From the NCBI GenBank assembly GCA_951213105.1, contig OX578138.1:95464914-95528913 (forward strand): a stretch of DNA of 64,000 nucleotides, given 5' to 3'. The notes under the pieces are model-generated. The model searched no databases, had not been told where the DNA came from, and saw nothing but the letters and a program-made list of their open reading frames with translations. This document shows, in pieces, positions 20,307-32,517 of this stretch (position 1 is the first letter of the stretch; each line of letters opens with the position of its first letter). The position numbers were made by a program, and so were the translations under genes. The DNA comes from Amaurobius ferox. Taxonomy: Eukaryota > Arthropoda > Arachnida > Araneae > Amaurobiidae.

Positions 20307-21140
20307 CAGTGTATATGTGTATGTATGTATGTATATGTTCATGTGTGTGAGTATACATATGTGCGAGGGTAAATATTTGTATTTATTAGATAGAGTAGAA
20401 AGATAGAATGAAAGAGAGAAAAAGGTGATGGGAAATGATACCTAAACATTCGAGGATTTGAAATGAAAATGTAAGCGATTAACAGAGTCATGTGCTTGTA
20501 TATATATGCATGTTAGAGAGCCTGTTAACACTATTTATCAACACAAAATGGTCTGATTGAATCAATAAGATAAAATTTCTATTTATGTAAATTACTAGTA
20601 TCTAAGGAAGTCAAAAATATGGAAACTACCACATTTAAAAATCATGCTCCAATTCCTTGAAGTTCAATTTTGTTTAATAGCGGCGTCGGAAATAGTCAAG
20701 TTAACTGAAAATTAGCTTAATCATATTTTGTTTATTGGTTGATATTAAAAGTACGCACCATTTCAGACTTTGAAGTCATTGGAAGGGGGGGGGGGCTTCC
20801 AGAAGGTCTTGAAACTCCTTTCAACCTCCTCCTTATTCTTTCCGCGAGGTAAAAAATAATAAATGCGCCTTCATTAGGTTCTGTCCAGTAGTCGATACTA
20901 TTAGTAGGCAAAGATTTAGCTTTCTACGTTATAGAAGAGGGGCTTCTGGGATATTTGGAAAGACTATTCGGAACAAAACCATATTTCTGTTCCCGGAGAG
21001 CAAAATCGAAAATGCAATTACATTATGTTCTATCCCGTGGTAGACACTATTAGACCAATTCTATGAGGGCGCTGAAAGAGCGGTTATTTTGACGCAGCGT
21101 TAACATCAGTGAATAATGTCCAGTGCACGTTTCTTCCTTT
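20307..21140. other. Gene-free; relative of 18120-18390
   Basis: Short TG-rich microsatellite sequence (20307-20370) is followed by A+T-rich DNA. 20800-21060 is a diverged copy of 18120-18390. A run of 11 G flanked by GGAAG/CTTCC lies at 20785-20795. Confidence 0.4.
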
Positions 21141-21421
21141 TTGACCGTAAACGTCGGACCTACCCGAAAATGTAAGGTATCTGTTTGGACTGTCGGGAAG
21201 TGCCACCCACTTTAGACTGGAACCAAGTGGGGGAGACATTCACAAGAACCGTATACTATATTCCCCTACCAAAACCTCTTGGGAGGATTTACAGATCCAC
21301 ATATTTAACGTGGCCGTATTCTGAGTGAAAACGGGAACAGTTGGGGCTGAACTAAGAATCGAAATCGGATCATCTGAGTTCAATCCCAGCGTCTAATCAC
21401 TGGGCTGTCCCACTCCCACTG
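21141..21421 (-). mobile_element. tRNA-derived SINE, older diverged copy
   Basis: The same body as the 20016 SINE on the minus strand (GTCGGGAAGTGCCACCCA and TTTAGACTGGAACC on the plus strand). The tRNA-like head at the right edge reads GGGAGTGGGACAGCCCAGTG on the minus strand; box B is degraded (GATTTCGATTC). The AAC tail is lost. It is more diverged than its neighbours and so probably older. Confidence 0.75.
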
Positions 21422-21452
21422 TTTTTCGAATTTTCTCACACCCTTTTCTTGG

Positions 21453-21850
21453 GGGCCAACGGCCGTACCGTGCTGAAAACACCGGTTCTCGTTAGATCAC
21501 CGAAGTCAAGCAGCATCGGGCGCGGTTAGTACTTGGTGGGTGACCACCTCGGAACGCCGCGTGCTGTTGGCCATCTCGGGTGCGGTATCCCCGTGGTTTG
21601 CGCGCTAGATTTGCACGCTGCCACAAATGCCGCCGTGTTCATGCGGAGTACGATCACGTTAAACATGTGGGTCCGTAAGTCCTTCCGAGAGGTTGGTGGT
21701 AGGGGAAGGAGGGTACGGTCCCTGTGGATGCCTCCCCCACTGGGTTCCGGTCTAAATTGGGTGGCCCTTCCCGGCCGTCCATACAGTTACCTTACACCAT
21801 TCTGGTAGGTCGGACGGTCTGGGTCTCAACAACAACAACAACAACAACAA
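21453..21850 (+). mobile_element. 5S rRNA-derived SINE, tandem copy 1
   Basis: The head (21455-21572, 118 bases) is 5S rRNA-like: GCCAACGGCC start, CACCGGTTCTCGTTAGATCA, AAGCAGCATCGGGCG (box A region), GGTTAGTACTTGG and TGACC (box C region), and GTGCTGTTGGCC end. A linker follows, then the same body as the tRNA-headed SINEs (TCCTTCCGAGAGG ... GTCTGGGTCTCAAC) and an (AAC)n tail. It is flanked by CACCCTTTTCTTGG at 21439 and 21851. The open frame 21533-21808 is an artefact of the repeat. Confidence 0.9.
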
Positions 21851-21864
21851 CACCCTTTTCTTGG

Positions 21865-22253
21865 GGGCCAACGGCCGTACCGTGCTGAAAACACCGGTTC
21901 TCGTTAGATCACCGAAGTCAAGCAGCATCGGGCGCGGTTAGTACTTGGTGGGTGACCATCTCGGAACACCGCGTGCTGTTGGCCATCTCGGGTGCGGTAT
22001 CCCCGTGGTTTGCGCGCTAGATTTGCACGCTACCACAAATGCCGCCGTGTTCATGCGGAGTACGATCACGTTAAACATGCGGGTCCGTAAGTCCTTCCGA
22101 GAGGTTGGTGGTAGGGGAAGGAGGGTACGGTCCCTGTGGATGCCTCCCCCACTGGGTTTCGGTCTAAATTGGGTGGCACTTCCCGGCCGTCCATACAGTT
22201 ACCTTACACCTTTCTGGTAGGTCGGACGGTCTGGGTCTCAACAACAACAACAA
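21865..22253 (+). mobile_element. 5S rRNA-derived SINE, tandem copy 2
   Basis: Nearly identical to copy 1, with a handful of substitutions and a shorter AAC tail. It is flanked by the same CACCCTTTTCTTGG at 21851-21864 and 22254-22267, so three copies of the target word bracket two SINEs. The 5S-like head spans about 21867-21984. Confidence 0.9.
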
Positions 22254-23060
22254 CACCCTTTTCTTGGATATTTCCCCGCTTTTTCCAGTTCAACCATGTG
22301 TATTTTTAATTTTGTCACCTGTAGTTTCGCCTGCCTTTCCTTATTACACTTCAGTGATTTTTGACCAAGATCTCGAACTGTAATGTCGACTTTTCCTTCG
22401 TGTTCGATTTTCACAATTTTTCTCTTCCCATCTGCTGCATAAACTGTGTGTTTTTCTAATTTTTCCACTTGCGGAACTGTCTGTGAACTATTTCCCCATT
22501 CAACTTTGGTGATTTTTCACTTAGATCTCTCAGTGTGATGCCAACTTTCCTTCAGATTTTACTACCAATTCAAAGAAATCCACCATTACACTTTCCTCAT
22601 CTGATTTTATTTCCGAACTGTTATTTTCCAATAATTGCCTTATATCAAACTTATTTCTCCCTTTTAAACATTTTTCTAACTCGATACACCTAATTTTCAA
22701 CCTACTGTTGAACTCCAAAGCTCCTTTTAAACTATCATCTTAACTTCTCAACAGGTACTTTCTCCACTTTTGCTCCAATGTGCGAACACTTAATATCTTT
22801 AAGTTTGACTGCGTGTATGGGCTTACACAGCTTTTCATCCTTCTTGAATTATCCATTTCTAAAATTCCTTCTCTGATCACCTCTTTCATGAAATAAATTC
22901 CTTTTTGTGTCTTATGAACCCCATTATTCGCCGTTGATAATATCTGGAATTTAGACCAGATTGTCTTTCCAAGCTACTCTGAATTGGCTTTCCATTCTGG
23001 TTTCATTGTTAATGTTATCGATCCTGAAAAACTCAATTTCTCTTCCGTTCAGTGTTTCTT
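22254..23060 (-). pseudogene. Decayed repeat-containing protein-coding sequence, unknown family
   Basis: On the minus strand, broken frames carry related charged segments: EGKVDITVRDLGQKSLK (22468-22238), a frameshifted EGKVGITLRDLSEKSPKL (around 22550-22500), and farther up KLCKPIHAVKLKDIKCSHIG and FFRIDNINNETRMESQFRVA (about 22820-23030). Several stops and shifts interrupt them. The repeated EGKV-IT-RDL pattern points to a real, lysine-rich repeat protein ancestor that I cannot name. The tandem 5S SINEs sit at its left edge. Confidence 0.4.
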
Positions 23061-23740
23061 TCAGGCATACCTCCGGGGGGCAAGTCCCCCGGACACGTGT
23101 ATTCGCCCCGAGAGACATTTATGATATCTAGTTTCTATTTTTGTAAAACAGCATTTAGATTTATATAGAGCAAATAAAAAACTTGCTTCCCCTAACATGT
23201 CATTCGCCCCCCCCCCCCACAACCCGGACAAAAACCCCTGAAAAAAAAAAAACACTGCTTCTGTTGCCTCCAAAAAGTCTGCTCCCTGTATTACTGGACT
23301 TCCTACTTTTATTTACCACAAAAATTAACGTATTTACATATCCGTTCTTTATTTGCACTGTTGCGTAAAATGAGCCTACTACTTCTCATGTACCTTTTCA
23401 GGACATGGTCACTGTTATGTATCGTACAGGCAATAATATTTTTCTGCGCCACATTTCCTCGAAATATTTTTTGACACACATGATTATGGGGATCCTGCTT
23501 CTATTAACATATTTATTTGTACGTTATCTGTTTTTACTATCAAGTAAGGCAGCTTAACTTTTTCCAACTTTATCACCACTGTTTCAATATATTGGTTCCT
23601 TGTACCTTTCATATATCTTTTTCCCAATTAGCAAACCTTATTTAAACAAAACTTTTGTGAAAATACCCTTCCGTGTACTATCATTTTTTATTTATATTTG
23701 GGCGCCACTGTTAAGACATCGGCTCTTTCATGAACACAAA
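23061..23740. other. No recognisable gene
   Basis: Begins with a short G+C-rich piece (CCTCCGGGGGGCAAGTCCCC, 23071-23090) and includes a run of 12 C (23207-23218). The small frames at 23061-23791 have no motifs. Confidence 0.4.
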
Positions 23741-24467
23741 TATAATACGGTAATTTCAATTCTTATCATAAACACAAAGAATCTGATGTGAGCAAGCAGC
23801 ACATGACTTTCCTTATATAATGCAATGAGTTTATTACTTTTACAGCAATGGGATATTCTTACAGTAGATAAATTCTTTCCAAGATATTAAATTTTCGTCA
23901 ATTAGTCGTACATTTCATTGATTTAGCGTAATTTTTATTCATTTGGCGATATTTTAGTTAATTAGGCAACATTTTAAAAAGTCGCCAAGTTGGCGACTTT
24001 CCGCCAAATTTGTTGCCCAAATCTCGCCAAGCGTTATGGACAGAGAAATAAGTTATTCTTATAGCAGATAAATGACTATTGCCGTTCAAATACAAAAATA
24101 TTACTCAAAGTGTCTTTTTTCATGAATGAAACTAGCTAAATCCACGAGAATGATATCACCCAATATATCGCATGATATTACATATGAAAAGTAAACATGT
24201 TTCTCAACAGTTAATATTTTTGTTTAATTTATGAGATTTTTTGATAAATTTATTTTAAAAATGTGCAATATCTCGAGAACGGTTCATACTAGCGGTCTAA
24301 CGTTTATGTCAATCGTTTTCTAAGGAAAAATTACATAAGGAATATCTCGAATTCGAATTTTCGATTCCATCACAATACTTTTCTTACTTATACTATACTT
24401 ACATTATACTATGTATATAAGGAAAGTAATATAATGCGGTAATTTCAATTCTCACTATAAACACAAA
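23741..24467 (+). repeat. R1 family copy B flanked by 38-bp direct repeats
   Basis: The R1 body runs from about 23782 to 24429 with the usual ends (ACTTTCCTTATATAATG and TATATAAGGAAAG) but lacks the CA-repeat interior. On both sides lies TATAAT(A/G)CGGTAATTTC followed by ATAAACACAAA (23741-23778 and 24430-24467), 38 bases with about four differences, far longer than a normal target duplication. Confidence 0.75.
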
Positions 24468-24929
24468 TTCAATTTCACTTCTTCCTGCAGAATCTGCTGT
24501 ATTTATAAAGTGGTTACATTATTAACAACCAGTCTTTATCATGGCCTTAATGCTGACACATTTATATCATATAATACACTTTACAAACCTGGTGATAAAG
24601 TTCACACCACAGACGCATTAAAAAGCTTTATGTTTACACCAAACACATTTTTTTCTGCCCCGCACCGTAGTGCGACTAACCTTTTTAGTCTTAGAGGTAT
24701 CCAAGTTGTTTCATTCAACTAGGCGGCCAACCATATTTCACAGTCAGCTAATTCTATCCTCTTGAATTCGCAACTGAATTCCATCGAAACCCTTTAATCA
24801 ATCCAATCAATCTCCTGCTAGGACTCGTTATGAATCCCCCTATCTTAATCGCAATCCAAAACTTTTCTTGTTTTACTTCAGGAAGGCAAAATGTTACTTA
24901 GCTCTATTATTAGTCTATCTAGACCTTAC
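24468..24929. other. No recognisable gene
   Basis: A 70-codon plus frame at 24510-24722 has no motif and ordinary A+T-rich composition. Confidence 0.35.
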
Positions 24930-25491
24930 AGGATACCCCCGTGCTACTTATAGTTTCGTAGATTAGAAGATATACTCGTGTATTAGAATATTATATACAC
25001 AAACTACAATACATGAGTTTAATAAAGCTTTACCAAAACAAAACAGGTGACGTAATAAATAGAATGACAAAATAATAACAAAATAAACGGAATAAAAGAA
25101 AAGGCAAAAATGGAATTTCGATCAAATTTATTTTATGTACATTTCTACATTATTTAAATCGGAAAATATTTAATAAAAATCGTCTGTCGTTAATAAACAT
25201 TATCTGAACACATTGGATTTAATTGCGTTGCTAAGCAACTTGATATAATTTTCTTCCAATAAATTAGTGGGAAAATTGTCTTTTGCTTAATGCTATTGTG
25301 CGTTTTTTTTAATATCCCTACAATCATTGATCCTAAAAAATCAAAATATATATTCAATTTTAAGAGGGCTATTTCAAGACTACCCAAAACATTTCCGGAA
25401 TTTCAGCATAGCCGTTCTCCCGTAATGATGAGAAAAACACGCAAACACACAAATAAATAAACACACCTATTTTTAATTTTATTTATACAGA
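24930..25491 (-). mobile_element. Helitron-like element fragment (minus)
   Basis: Reverse-complement relative of the 14820-17277 element. Its 5' end on the minus strand reads TCTGTATAAATAAAATT (25491), followed by CATCATTACGGGAGAACGGC, GAAATAGCCC, and TATCTTCTAATCTACG with TATAAGTAGCACGGG near 24950. The 3' CTAG end and the 187-bp repeats are missing. Confidence 0.6.
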
Positions 25492-25654
25492 TAGAACTTT
25501 GAGCCTGTAGAAAATTCCTTACGAAAACATGATATTTTGTCTGAAAGCAATAGCGTAAAAAGCAAACAAAAAATGCCAGGTGCAGTTTTCCCCATGAGAG
25601 AATCTTTTTATTCCTGCTCAATTCATTTCGACGAGTAAAAGTAAGGCTAACAGT

Positions 25655-25894
25655 ATGGATCCAATAGTCATGATGTTCTTCTTCTTAAGAATGGCATTAA
25701 CTCTAATTTATATCGGTGGAATTACTTTATGCTTATTTCATAACGTTAAATTTATTGGTGTGTGCATATTACTTACGATGTACTACACACCGAGTTACGA
25801 AATTATTATAATTGCAAGGCTATTTTTGCCAAGTTGCTATCCCAAAGATGTTGATAATGTTAAATTGCTAAACCAGTATACTGCTGAAAGCTGA
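25655..25894 (+). CDS. Small hydrophobic open frame, doubtful
   Basis: 79 codons starting ATGGATCCAATAGTC. The product would have three hydrophobic stretches (about residues 5-27, 32-45, 50-58) resembling membrane segments. I do not recognise it. Hydrophobic translations are expected from A+T-rich random DNA, so this may well be chance. No promoter, splice or homologous copy supports it. Confidence 0.12.
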   Translation: MDPIVMMFFFLRMALTLIYIGGITLCLFHNVKFIGVCILLTMYYTPSYEIIIIARLFLPSCYPKDVDNVKLLNQYTAES

Positions 25895-27219
25895 AATCAT
25901 GCAAATACAAACACAATGCCTTTTTAAAGAAACATCAGATGGATTAATCGATCTGACTGAATTTGTAAATGTAATAATGGTGGGAGCTTCAAGAATTGGC
26001 GCTAGCATTTGCAAAATGGTTTCACTTGTTACTTGTTCGAGGGAAAGAGATGACAAAGTTAGGGCTGTTAAATAACTCATGTCATGGCGGGGAATTGTTA
26101 ACTGATACAAGATGCTCCAGCCGAGTAAAGAGTTGGAAAATTTATTTCTGTCCAACAACAAATCCTTAGCTTACAACTTAACCAAATTAGGGATCAAATC
26201 AGATATTTTTTCACATTACAAGTTGCCACACATTGCAGAAGCAAAATTACTACAGACGTTGGTGATCATCATATAATCTCATAGTCTATAACATGCATAC
26301 TGAAAATATTCTACAAAATAATTCTGCTTTTTCTTTTACTCTAGTAATTGCTTGAATTAATTGCTTGAAATATATCTCACGTGAGAAGTACATTTTGTAT
26401 TAGAAATTCCGTACGATCTGACAGTCACCTTTACTGCTTCACTGTTATTAGAGTCTAACCTTCATAAATGTATTAAATGAATTAACAATACACCGAGAAG
26501 ACAAAATATTATATACACTTTGACAGCAATATGGAAGTCAGCAAATATCACGTCAAAATGCAATAAACGCTTGAACTGATAGTATCCATAAATACATCAG
26601 GTATCCACACTTCAGGAAATCTTCTCCTGAATGTATCCACAAGTATAGATATCAGTTAACAGAATTTAACCATGATCAGATAATCGATGCCAGTGATGTT
26701 GTCTGTTCTATTTTTAGAACGACTGGAATTTTAGACTTTCTACGTAAAAATGTTGCATGCGCGAATCAAGAGTATGCAAAATACTTCAAAACTTCCAACT
26801 AGCGGATTCAACGTGGCCGTAAGCGCTCGTGGTGAGTACTTAGAGTGCGAAATCGTTACAAGCAATGAATCGGCTACTTTACTGCAAATCGCGTCGAAAT
26901 TTTACCGATAACTATAATCTTGCCCCATGCACAAGAGCTATTCCCTCCCCAATAGACAAAACTAACTATGACGAACAGCATCCCTAGGTGTATGTACCTA
27001 AGTGTGTCTGAAATTTTGCCCTCTTAGGGTAATTTTATATACCCAGTTCATGAGAAAAAATCAATAGATAAAAAATTAATAATAATATGACATTATGATG
27101 GCATTGCATTTTCTTTCATTTGTAATTTTACTATGACAAATCGTGAAGGGATGTATGTAAATCACTCAGGTACCGCCCCCCCCCCAAGTAAATTAAAATT
27201 TATCTCTTTCTAGTTCTGC
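25895..27219. other. No recognisable gene
   Basis: A+T-rich sequence on both strands without a clear repeat or coding signal; a run of 10 C lies at 27176-27185. Confidence 0.4.
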
Positions 27220-27480
27220 TTTCAATATTCATTACTAGTATATGTCCCCAATCACAATTCTTACTCTTTAAATATAACATCAAAAATCAATTACGCTTAA
27301 ATATCCGACTACATTTGTCAACGGATTTGTTCGTGTGCGGTCATTAAGGATAATTAAAATGTCGCCAAATAAGTAATTAATGGATTTATCTCGATACAGG
27401 AATAGCGGATACATACATCAATATTTACGTCTTTTATCATCCAGTATTGACCGTAAGAAAGACGAATGATCTTTAGACGG
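27220..27480 (+). repeat. Dispersed repeat R3, copy 2
   Basis: Diverged direct copy of 19560-19800, matching over about 240 bases. Confidence 0.7.
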
Positions 27481-27987
27481 CGCTTATTTTAGGGTTTGGG
27501 TTATTATTAAGGGATAAATTACAGGTTTTCGTGGTTGTTTCTAAAATAGCGTGAAGGGAAATTAATATTAAGTAGTGTGATATTAAATCAATGATATGGA
27601 TCAGTGCTTTGATGTATACAATTTTAAATAATATTAAATCTTTGTTCTAGCTATCTTAAGTTCAAGAGCCATTTTTAGCTGGGTTAAGTATATAGTATGT
27701 AAATTTAAAGCAAGGATATAGATTAAAACAGGGATTATATTATGCATAATAAATATAAAATTGTGTAATGACATTTCTGCAATTCTAAGACCACCGTGAT
27801 TACTTCTTGTGTTTTCTAATTAAAATTCATGAAAAATACAGCCATCTCAATAGTCATTTGCATTGTTAATGAGTGCTGGTTCAAAAACATTATATAATAA
27901 ATACTTTCTTAACATTTCTGGTACGTCTTTTAAGCCATTTACAATCTTGTTCTGTACGTTTTAACATAAACTGACGCCAAGTTCTAT

Positions 27988-28140
27988 ACAGGGTGTCCCA
28001 ACAAGATTAAAACGTGCTTTAATTTTTTACCTGTTGGAGATGAGTGGGCAATGTAAATTGCAAAAATGTTGAAAGTAAAGTAGGAAATAAGACTACGTTG
28101 ATGACATAGTCTTCCCATTAACTTTCCTCAAAGTTTTTCC
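27988..28140 (+). mobile_element. Solo terminal repeat of the mariner-like family
   Basis: TACAGGGTGTCCCAACAAG and the following 130 bases match the left end of the 9994-11825 element (TTACCTGTTGGAGATGAGT, GCAATGTAAATTGC, AAGACTACGTTGATGACATAGTC). No opposite end was found nearby, so this is a truncated copy. Confidence 0.75.
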
Positions 28141-29685
28141 TTAATGTGACGTTTCCTGAAAGACAGGTAGGTGAGTGAGAATTAAAATGTTTGGCGCAAG
28201 ACTAATGGATCCGCCATTTTTAGATCAAATGTAGTTCTGTTAATTCATCTTTGCATAAAATAATCTTTATTTGTAATACTAAAGAAATCGGGGCACATTC
28301 GCCGAATAACGTGACATTCACCTAACTTTAAACAATATCAAGACAAAGAAATGCACCAATAATGGCTGCCAATAAACTTAAGTAGTTTACAAAGTAGGCT
28401 TAGCTCTTTATTTCGGCATCAATATAGCAACGAATCTGTTTGCTTATTTGGGAGTTTTTAGGAATAATAAATCATATTTCCATTTAAAAATCACATGTTA
28501 CACGAAAATCTCAGTTAGAAAAACGCGAGTAACATCTTTGTAGCGAATTTTCACGATATTGCAGCCATAAAATATTTTTACGTTTTCACAGTACAGTATT
28601 TGTAAATAATTAATAAACGGAATTGTTTTAGGAGATTGTTGACTACGGTAATTTTCAACTAAGATTAGGTTCCACGTTTATTTCTCGCCAATTTTAAGTG
28701 CACACTTTTGAATTGTTTAATTTCGTTAGTTTTCGCTAGTTATATTTACAAATCTGATATATATTTTTTGTCACTTGCTAATAATATCCAAATATATTTC
28801 TACTTTATATGGCACCTGTCGAACTTTTACCAGGAAGTGGGAGGAGGGAGGTCGAAATATGTGCAGGGACGTCAAAATATGAGGGAACTCAAAATATGTG
28901 CAGCATCGACTAGCTTGATGTTCGCCGTTGTGAACTTGAATGTCTAAGGGGAGGTGAGTGACCCTCTCGTCCTCCTTTAGGGACGATCATGACTACCTAT
29001 TTAATAAAATGCTTGTAAACGCTGATCTAATTCAGAAATAAGAAAATATTTGAAATTGTATATCTTGTATGTATCCATCTTTATCATATTTTCAAATATT
29101 GTGCATTTCACTCACGTTTTGCATTTTTATATTAAATTATTTTATTTTACTGAGTGAGGAAATAAATCTTATTGAAAGTGCGAATTCATAGACACATGTC
29201 ACTTATAATACCAAAACCTTTTCCAAGTTAAAACGCTAGTCCAGTCTCTGCAGTCAAAAATACCACGCTACGCTACTGGATCGGTCATCTTTAACCCGAC
29301 CAAGTATGTCTACGGATGGATTGTCAGTTGTTAAGGTAACAGATGAAGCGTACTGAAGTGTACCTACAAGGAACTAACTATTTCGATGAAGTCTTATCTA
29401 ATTACGACTTTCGACGAAAGTCACCACTATACCACTCTCGTGCTCCATGTAAGATTAAATCCTAAAGAATAACTATTTGTATTTTGGGGCACACAGCATG
29501 TTAGGTGGACGTCGGACTGTGAAATTATTTGTCGGCTTATGTAACTATCACCCTATTTGATATCACAGCAAATTATTTCTGCAGTCCGGTTTTAGGGGAC
29601 AATCCTCCAGGGGCAAAATTGTGTGAAATAAAATAATTGTTTAAGGAGGTGGTGCGATAATGTGGAATAAGCAACATTTTTTTGC
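28141..29685. other. No recognisable gene
   Basis: Mostly A+T-rich. A 79-codon frame at 28708 lacks motifs. The stretch 29210-29470 is richer in G+C but I could not assign it. Confidence 0.35.
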
Positions 29686-29803
29686 TTTTTACTTTCCTTA
29701 TATACAATCGAACTTGAGTTTTCGACGGGAGAGCACGTTTCAAGAATCCCTGATCACGAATAGAACATTTTTGAAGTGATGTCTGTGTGTGTGTGTGTGA
29801 AAG

Positions 29804-29835
<32 letters not shown>

Positions 29836-29841
29836 AAAGTA

Positions 29842-29874
<33 letters not shown>

Positions 29875-30690
29875 CAGTGAGTCTGTATGTGCGTGTGTCA
29901 GTGAGCCTGTGGAGACGATAACTGACGAAACGAACGGACCGATTCGAATGAAATTTGGTACAAAAATTACAATCCGTAAACACTGGAAACCTATTGTTTT
30001 TATACGCAAACGAATGTTTAGAACGCCCCTAAATTTTCGAATGAAATTTTGAAAAATTCGTCAAAAATTTAAAACCTCTAATAAAGTTACGCAAATAGAC
30101 ATTTCTTATGTAATTTTTCATTAGACAAAGATTGACATAAATTTTAAAACGCTAACATGAACCGTTCGCGAGATATTGCACATTTTTAAAAACAATATAT
30201 AAAGAAACACATAGAAAATAAAAGACAAATATTTCCTATTGAGAAACATGTTCACTTTTCATATGTAATACCATGCGATAAATTTGTAACATCATTCTCG
30301 TGGATCTAGCTTGTTCCATTCGTGAAAAAATATAGTTTGAGTAATACTTTTGTATTTGAACGCCAATAGTCATTCATCTGCTGTACGAATAAATTATTCC
30401 TCCATCCGTAACGCTTGGCGAGATTTTGGCGATGAATTTGGTGGAATGTCGCCAACTTGGCGACTTTTTTCAATGTTGCTAAATTTACGAAAAACTCGCC
30501 AAATGGATAAAATGAGGTTAAATGAATGAAAATGACGACTCATTGACGAAAATGCAATATCTTGGAAATAATATAAATATCTACTATAAATATCTACTAT
30601 CTGTTTTTTTTTTCTGTAAAAGTAGTAAATTCATTGCATTATATAAGGAAAGTCATGTGCTGCCCACATCAAATTTTTTGCTATGTTTGA
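29686..30690 (-). repeat. R1 family copy C (minus)
   Basis: Nearly full-length reverse complement: starts ACTTTCCTTATATACAAT, carries the GT tract at 29783-29880 and the TTGGCGA cluster near 30415-30470, and ends TATATAAGGAAAGTCATG then TGCTGCCCACATC. The open frames over the GT tract are artefacts. Confidence 0.8.
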
Positions 30691-32265
30691 ATCCCGGAAT
30701 CGTGTTTTAAGAAAATGCAAATTATGCTGTGTGATCGCTTTGAACATTGGAAAATACACTCGTGTGTCCCGAAGTACTAATTAGGTGGATATCATTCACT
30801 TTCGTCATTTTAAAGAGTCTTATGGATTTGCAGGATAATGCAGGTGGTGGATTTTTGAATATTAAAGCTATTGATGACACTGAGGCTATCAGAGAAAACG
30901 AAGAATTTATTGTTTTGATCAATCCAATCCTCTACGAACTCTAAGATGGCGAAAATAGAGTATTAATGAGGGGTAGCATGGCTTCTTAGGATATGTAGCT
31001 GGCGTATCATCACAACGCTAATAGCACTGGAACGAGTTGTCTTGAAACCATCTGTGACTATTTTGATATAATAGGGGTGATTGTTAATAAAGTTTTCAAA
31101 AAGCCCTCGGATCATGACTTGCGTAACACTTTTGCACTGGAATTGAAATTTCGTTTGTGGTTATCTTGCGGTTTTAAATGTAAACAATTTTAATGGTTGG
31201 AAGTTAAGCAAAGAGTGCATGCTCAACGTTCTACAATCGTGATCCTGAAAAATCACTCTTTGTAATTTCTTTGTTTAATTGTTTTTAAGAAATAGCAATA
31301 TTACACATAATTGTTAACTGCATTATAAATACACCATTGTTCAATTTTGCTGGACAAAGTCCTCGGGCATCTTTTGAAGTTTCTGCCAGCTACCAAAGAC
31401 AGAAAAGTTGGAAGTCGAATCGACCCATTAAAACGTTGCCCATAATGGCAATGCTAAACTTTATTAACTAACATGTTATTAAAAAAGCCTAATTTAATAT
31501 TCTAAGTCTGTCTGGCACATTTACGAATTCACATTAGAATATATGTAAAATTTCAGAACTATGTATTTTGACGTCTGTTCGTCATGCAATGTAAAATATT
31601 CCAAGAGCTTTTTTAAATACAACGAGATACACGACATACCTTTAAGAATTAGGAAGGATTAAACGCATTTAACTAATAATTTGAAATGATATAAATTATT
31701 CTGTCGACATTACTATTATGATTTTCGTGTTTAAAGAATTGATAAAAAATGTTTTTTTTTTCTTCTCAGCAAATAAATGTGATTTAAATTAGTCTTCAGG
31801 AAAAAAGAAATGATTGACATTTTTCTCATTTCAAGAAAAATAAAGTGAATTGAGAAAGAGAAGAACAAAAAAAAATTTGAAATATTCCAGTGTTTGGAAA
31901 CTGTCCGTTTCAATTTTATTTCTGAAGTTGTTTTAGACATGAAGAAAAAAGTGATGAAAAAAACTAATGGAAATATAATTCCTATTCTTAACAGTAAATG
32001 AAAAAAGGATATATGTTTTCATATCGTAAGCTTCGAGATCAGAAAAAAAAAGGTCTTACTTGAAACCAGTAATTTCGCGAAAATTGTTTGAAAATCCTAG
32101 CGTAAACCTTGATCCCTAAATAACCCTTATAGAATAAACTTGTATAATTTTTCTTTCTCGAAACTTATAAACTTTCAGGAAGAGTAAAATCTGGAAAAAT
32201 CATATTATACGGTAGTTCGACAGCAAAAAATGTCTTCATTTAATATATAAAATATAGAAAATACT
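30691..32265. other. No recognisable gene
   Basis: A+T-rich; overlapping small frames at 30722-30944 lack motifs. 31730-31940 is strongly purine-rich on the plus strand. Confidence 0.35.
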
Positions 32266-32269
32266 ATGC

Positions 32270-32462
32270 TCTATATAACTCATCTATAGAGGATCTATGA
32301 GAGCATCTATAACTAATCTATAGAGTATCTATGAGAGCATATATAACTCATCTATAGAGTATCTATGAGAACATCTATAACTCATCTATAGAGTATCTAT
32401 GGGAGCATCTGTAACTCATCTATAGAGTGTCTATGAGAGCATCTATAACTCATTTATAGATA
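32270..32462. repeat. 34-bp tandem repeat, about 5.5 copies
   Basis: Unit AACTCATCTATAGAGTATCT followed by ATGAGAGCATCTAT, with one or two differences between units. Each unit contains the short palindrome CTATAG. Confidence 0.9.
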
Positions 32463-32517
32463 ACTCTTAAATTAAGAATATCACTTCCATTGTAATCTAC
32501 AGTTATGATTCATTTAT

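Noticed and set aside
19812..20406. 176-codon minus and 111-codon plus frames
   Set aside because: Both run across the tRNA-type SINE and TG-rich microsatellite DNA; the translated sequence is repeat-derived.
21455..21984. Functional 5S rRNA genes
   Set aside because: The 118-base 5S-like parts run directly into SINE bodies with AAC tails and target duplications, so they are SINE heads.
21533..22220. Two 91-codon plus frames with nearly identical proteins
   Set aside because: They are translations of the 5S-derived SINE body and appear twice only because the SINE is tandemly duplicated.
29573..30052. Frames rich in His-Thr or Val-Cys dipeptides (also at 11265)
   Set aside because: They translate CA/GT microsatellites in R1 copies.
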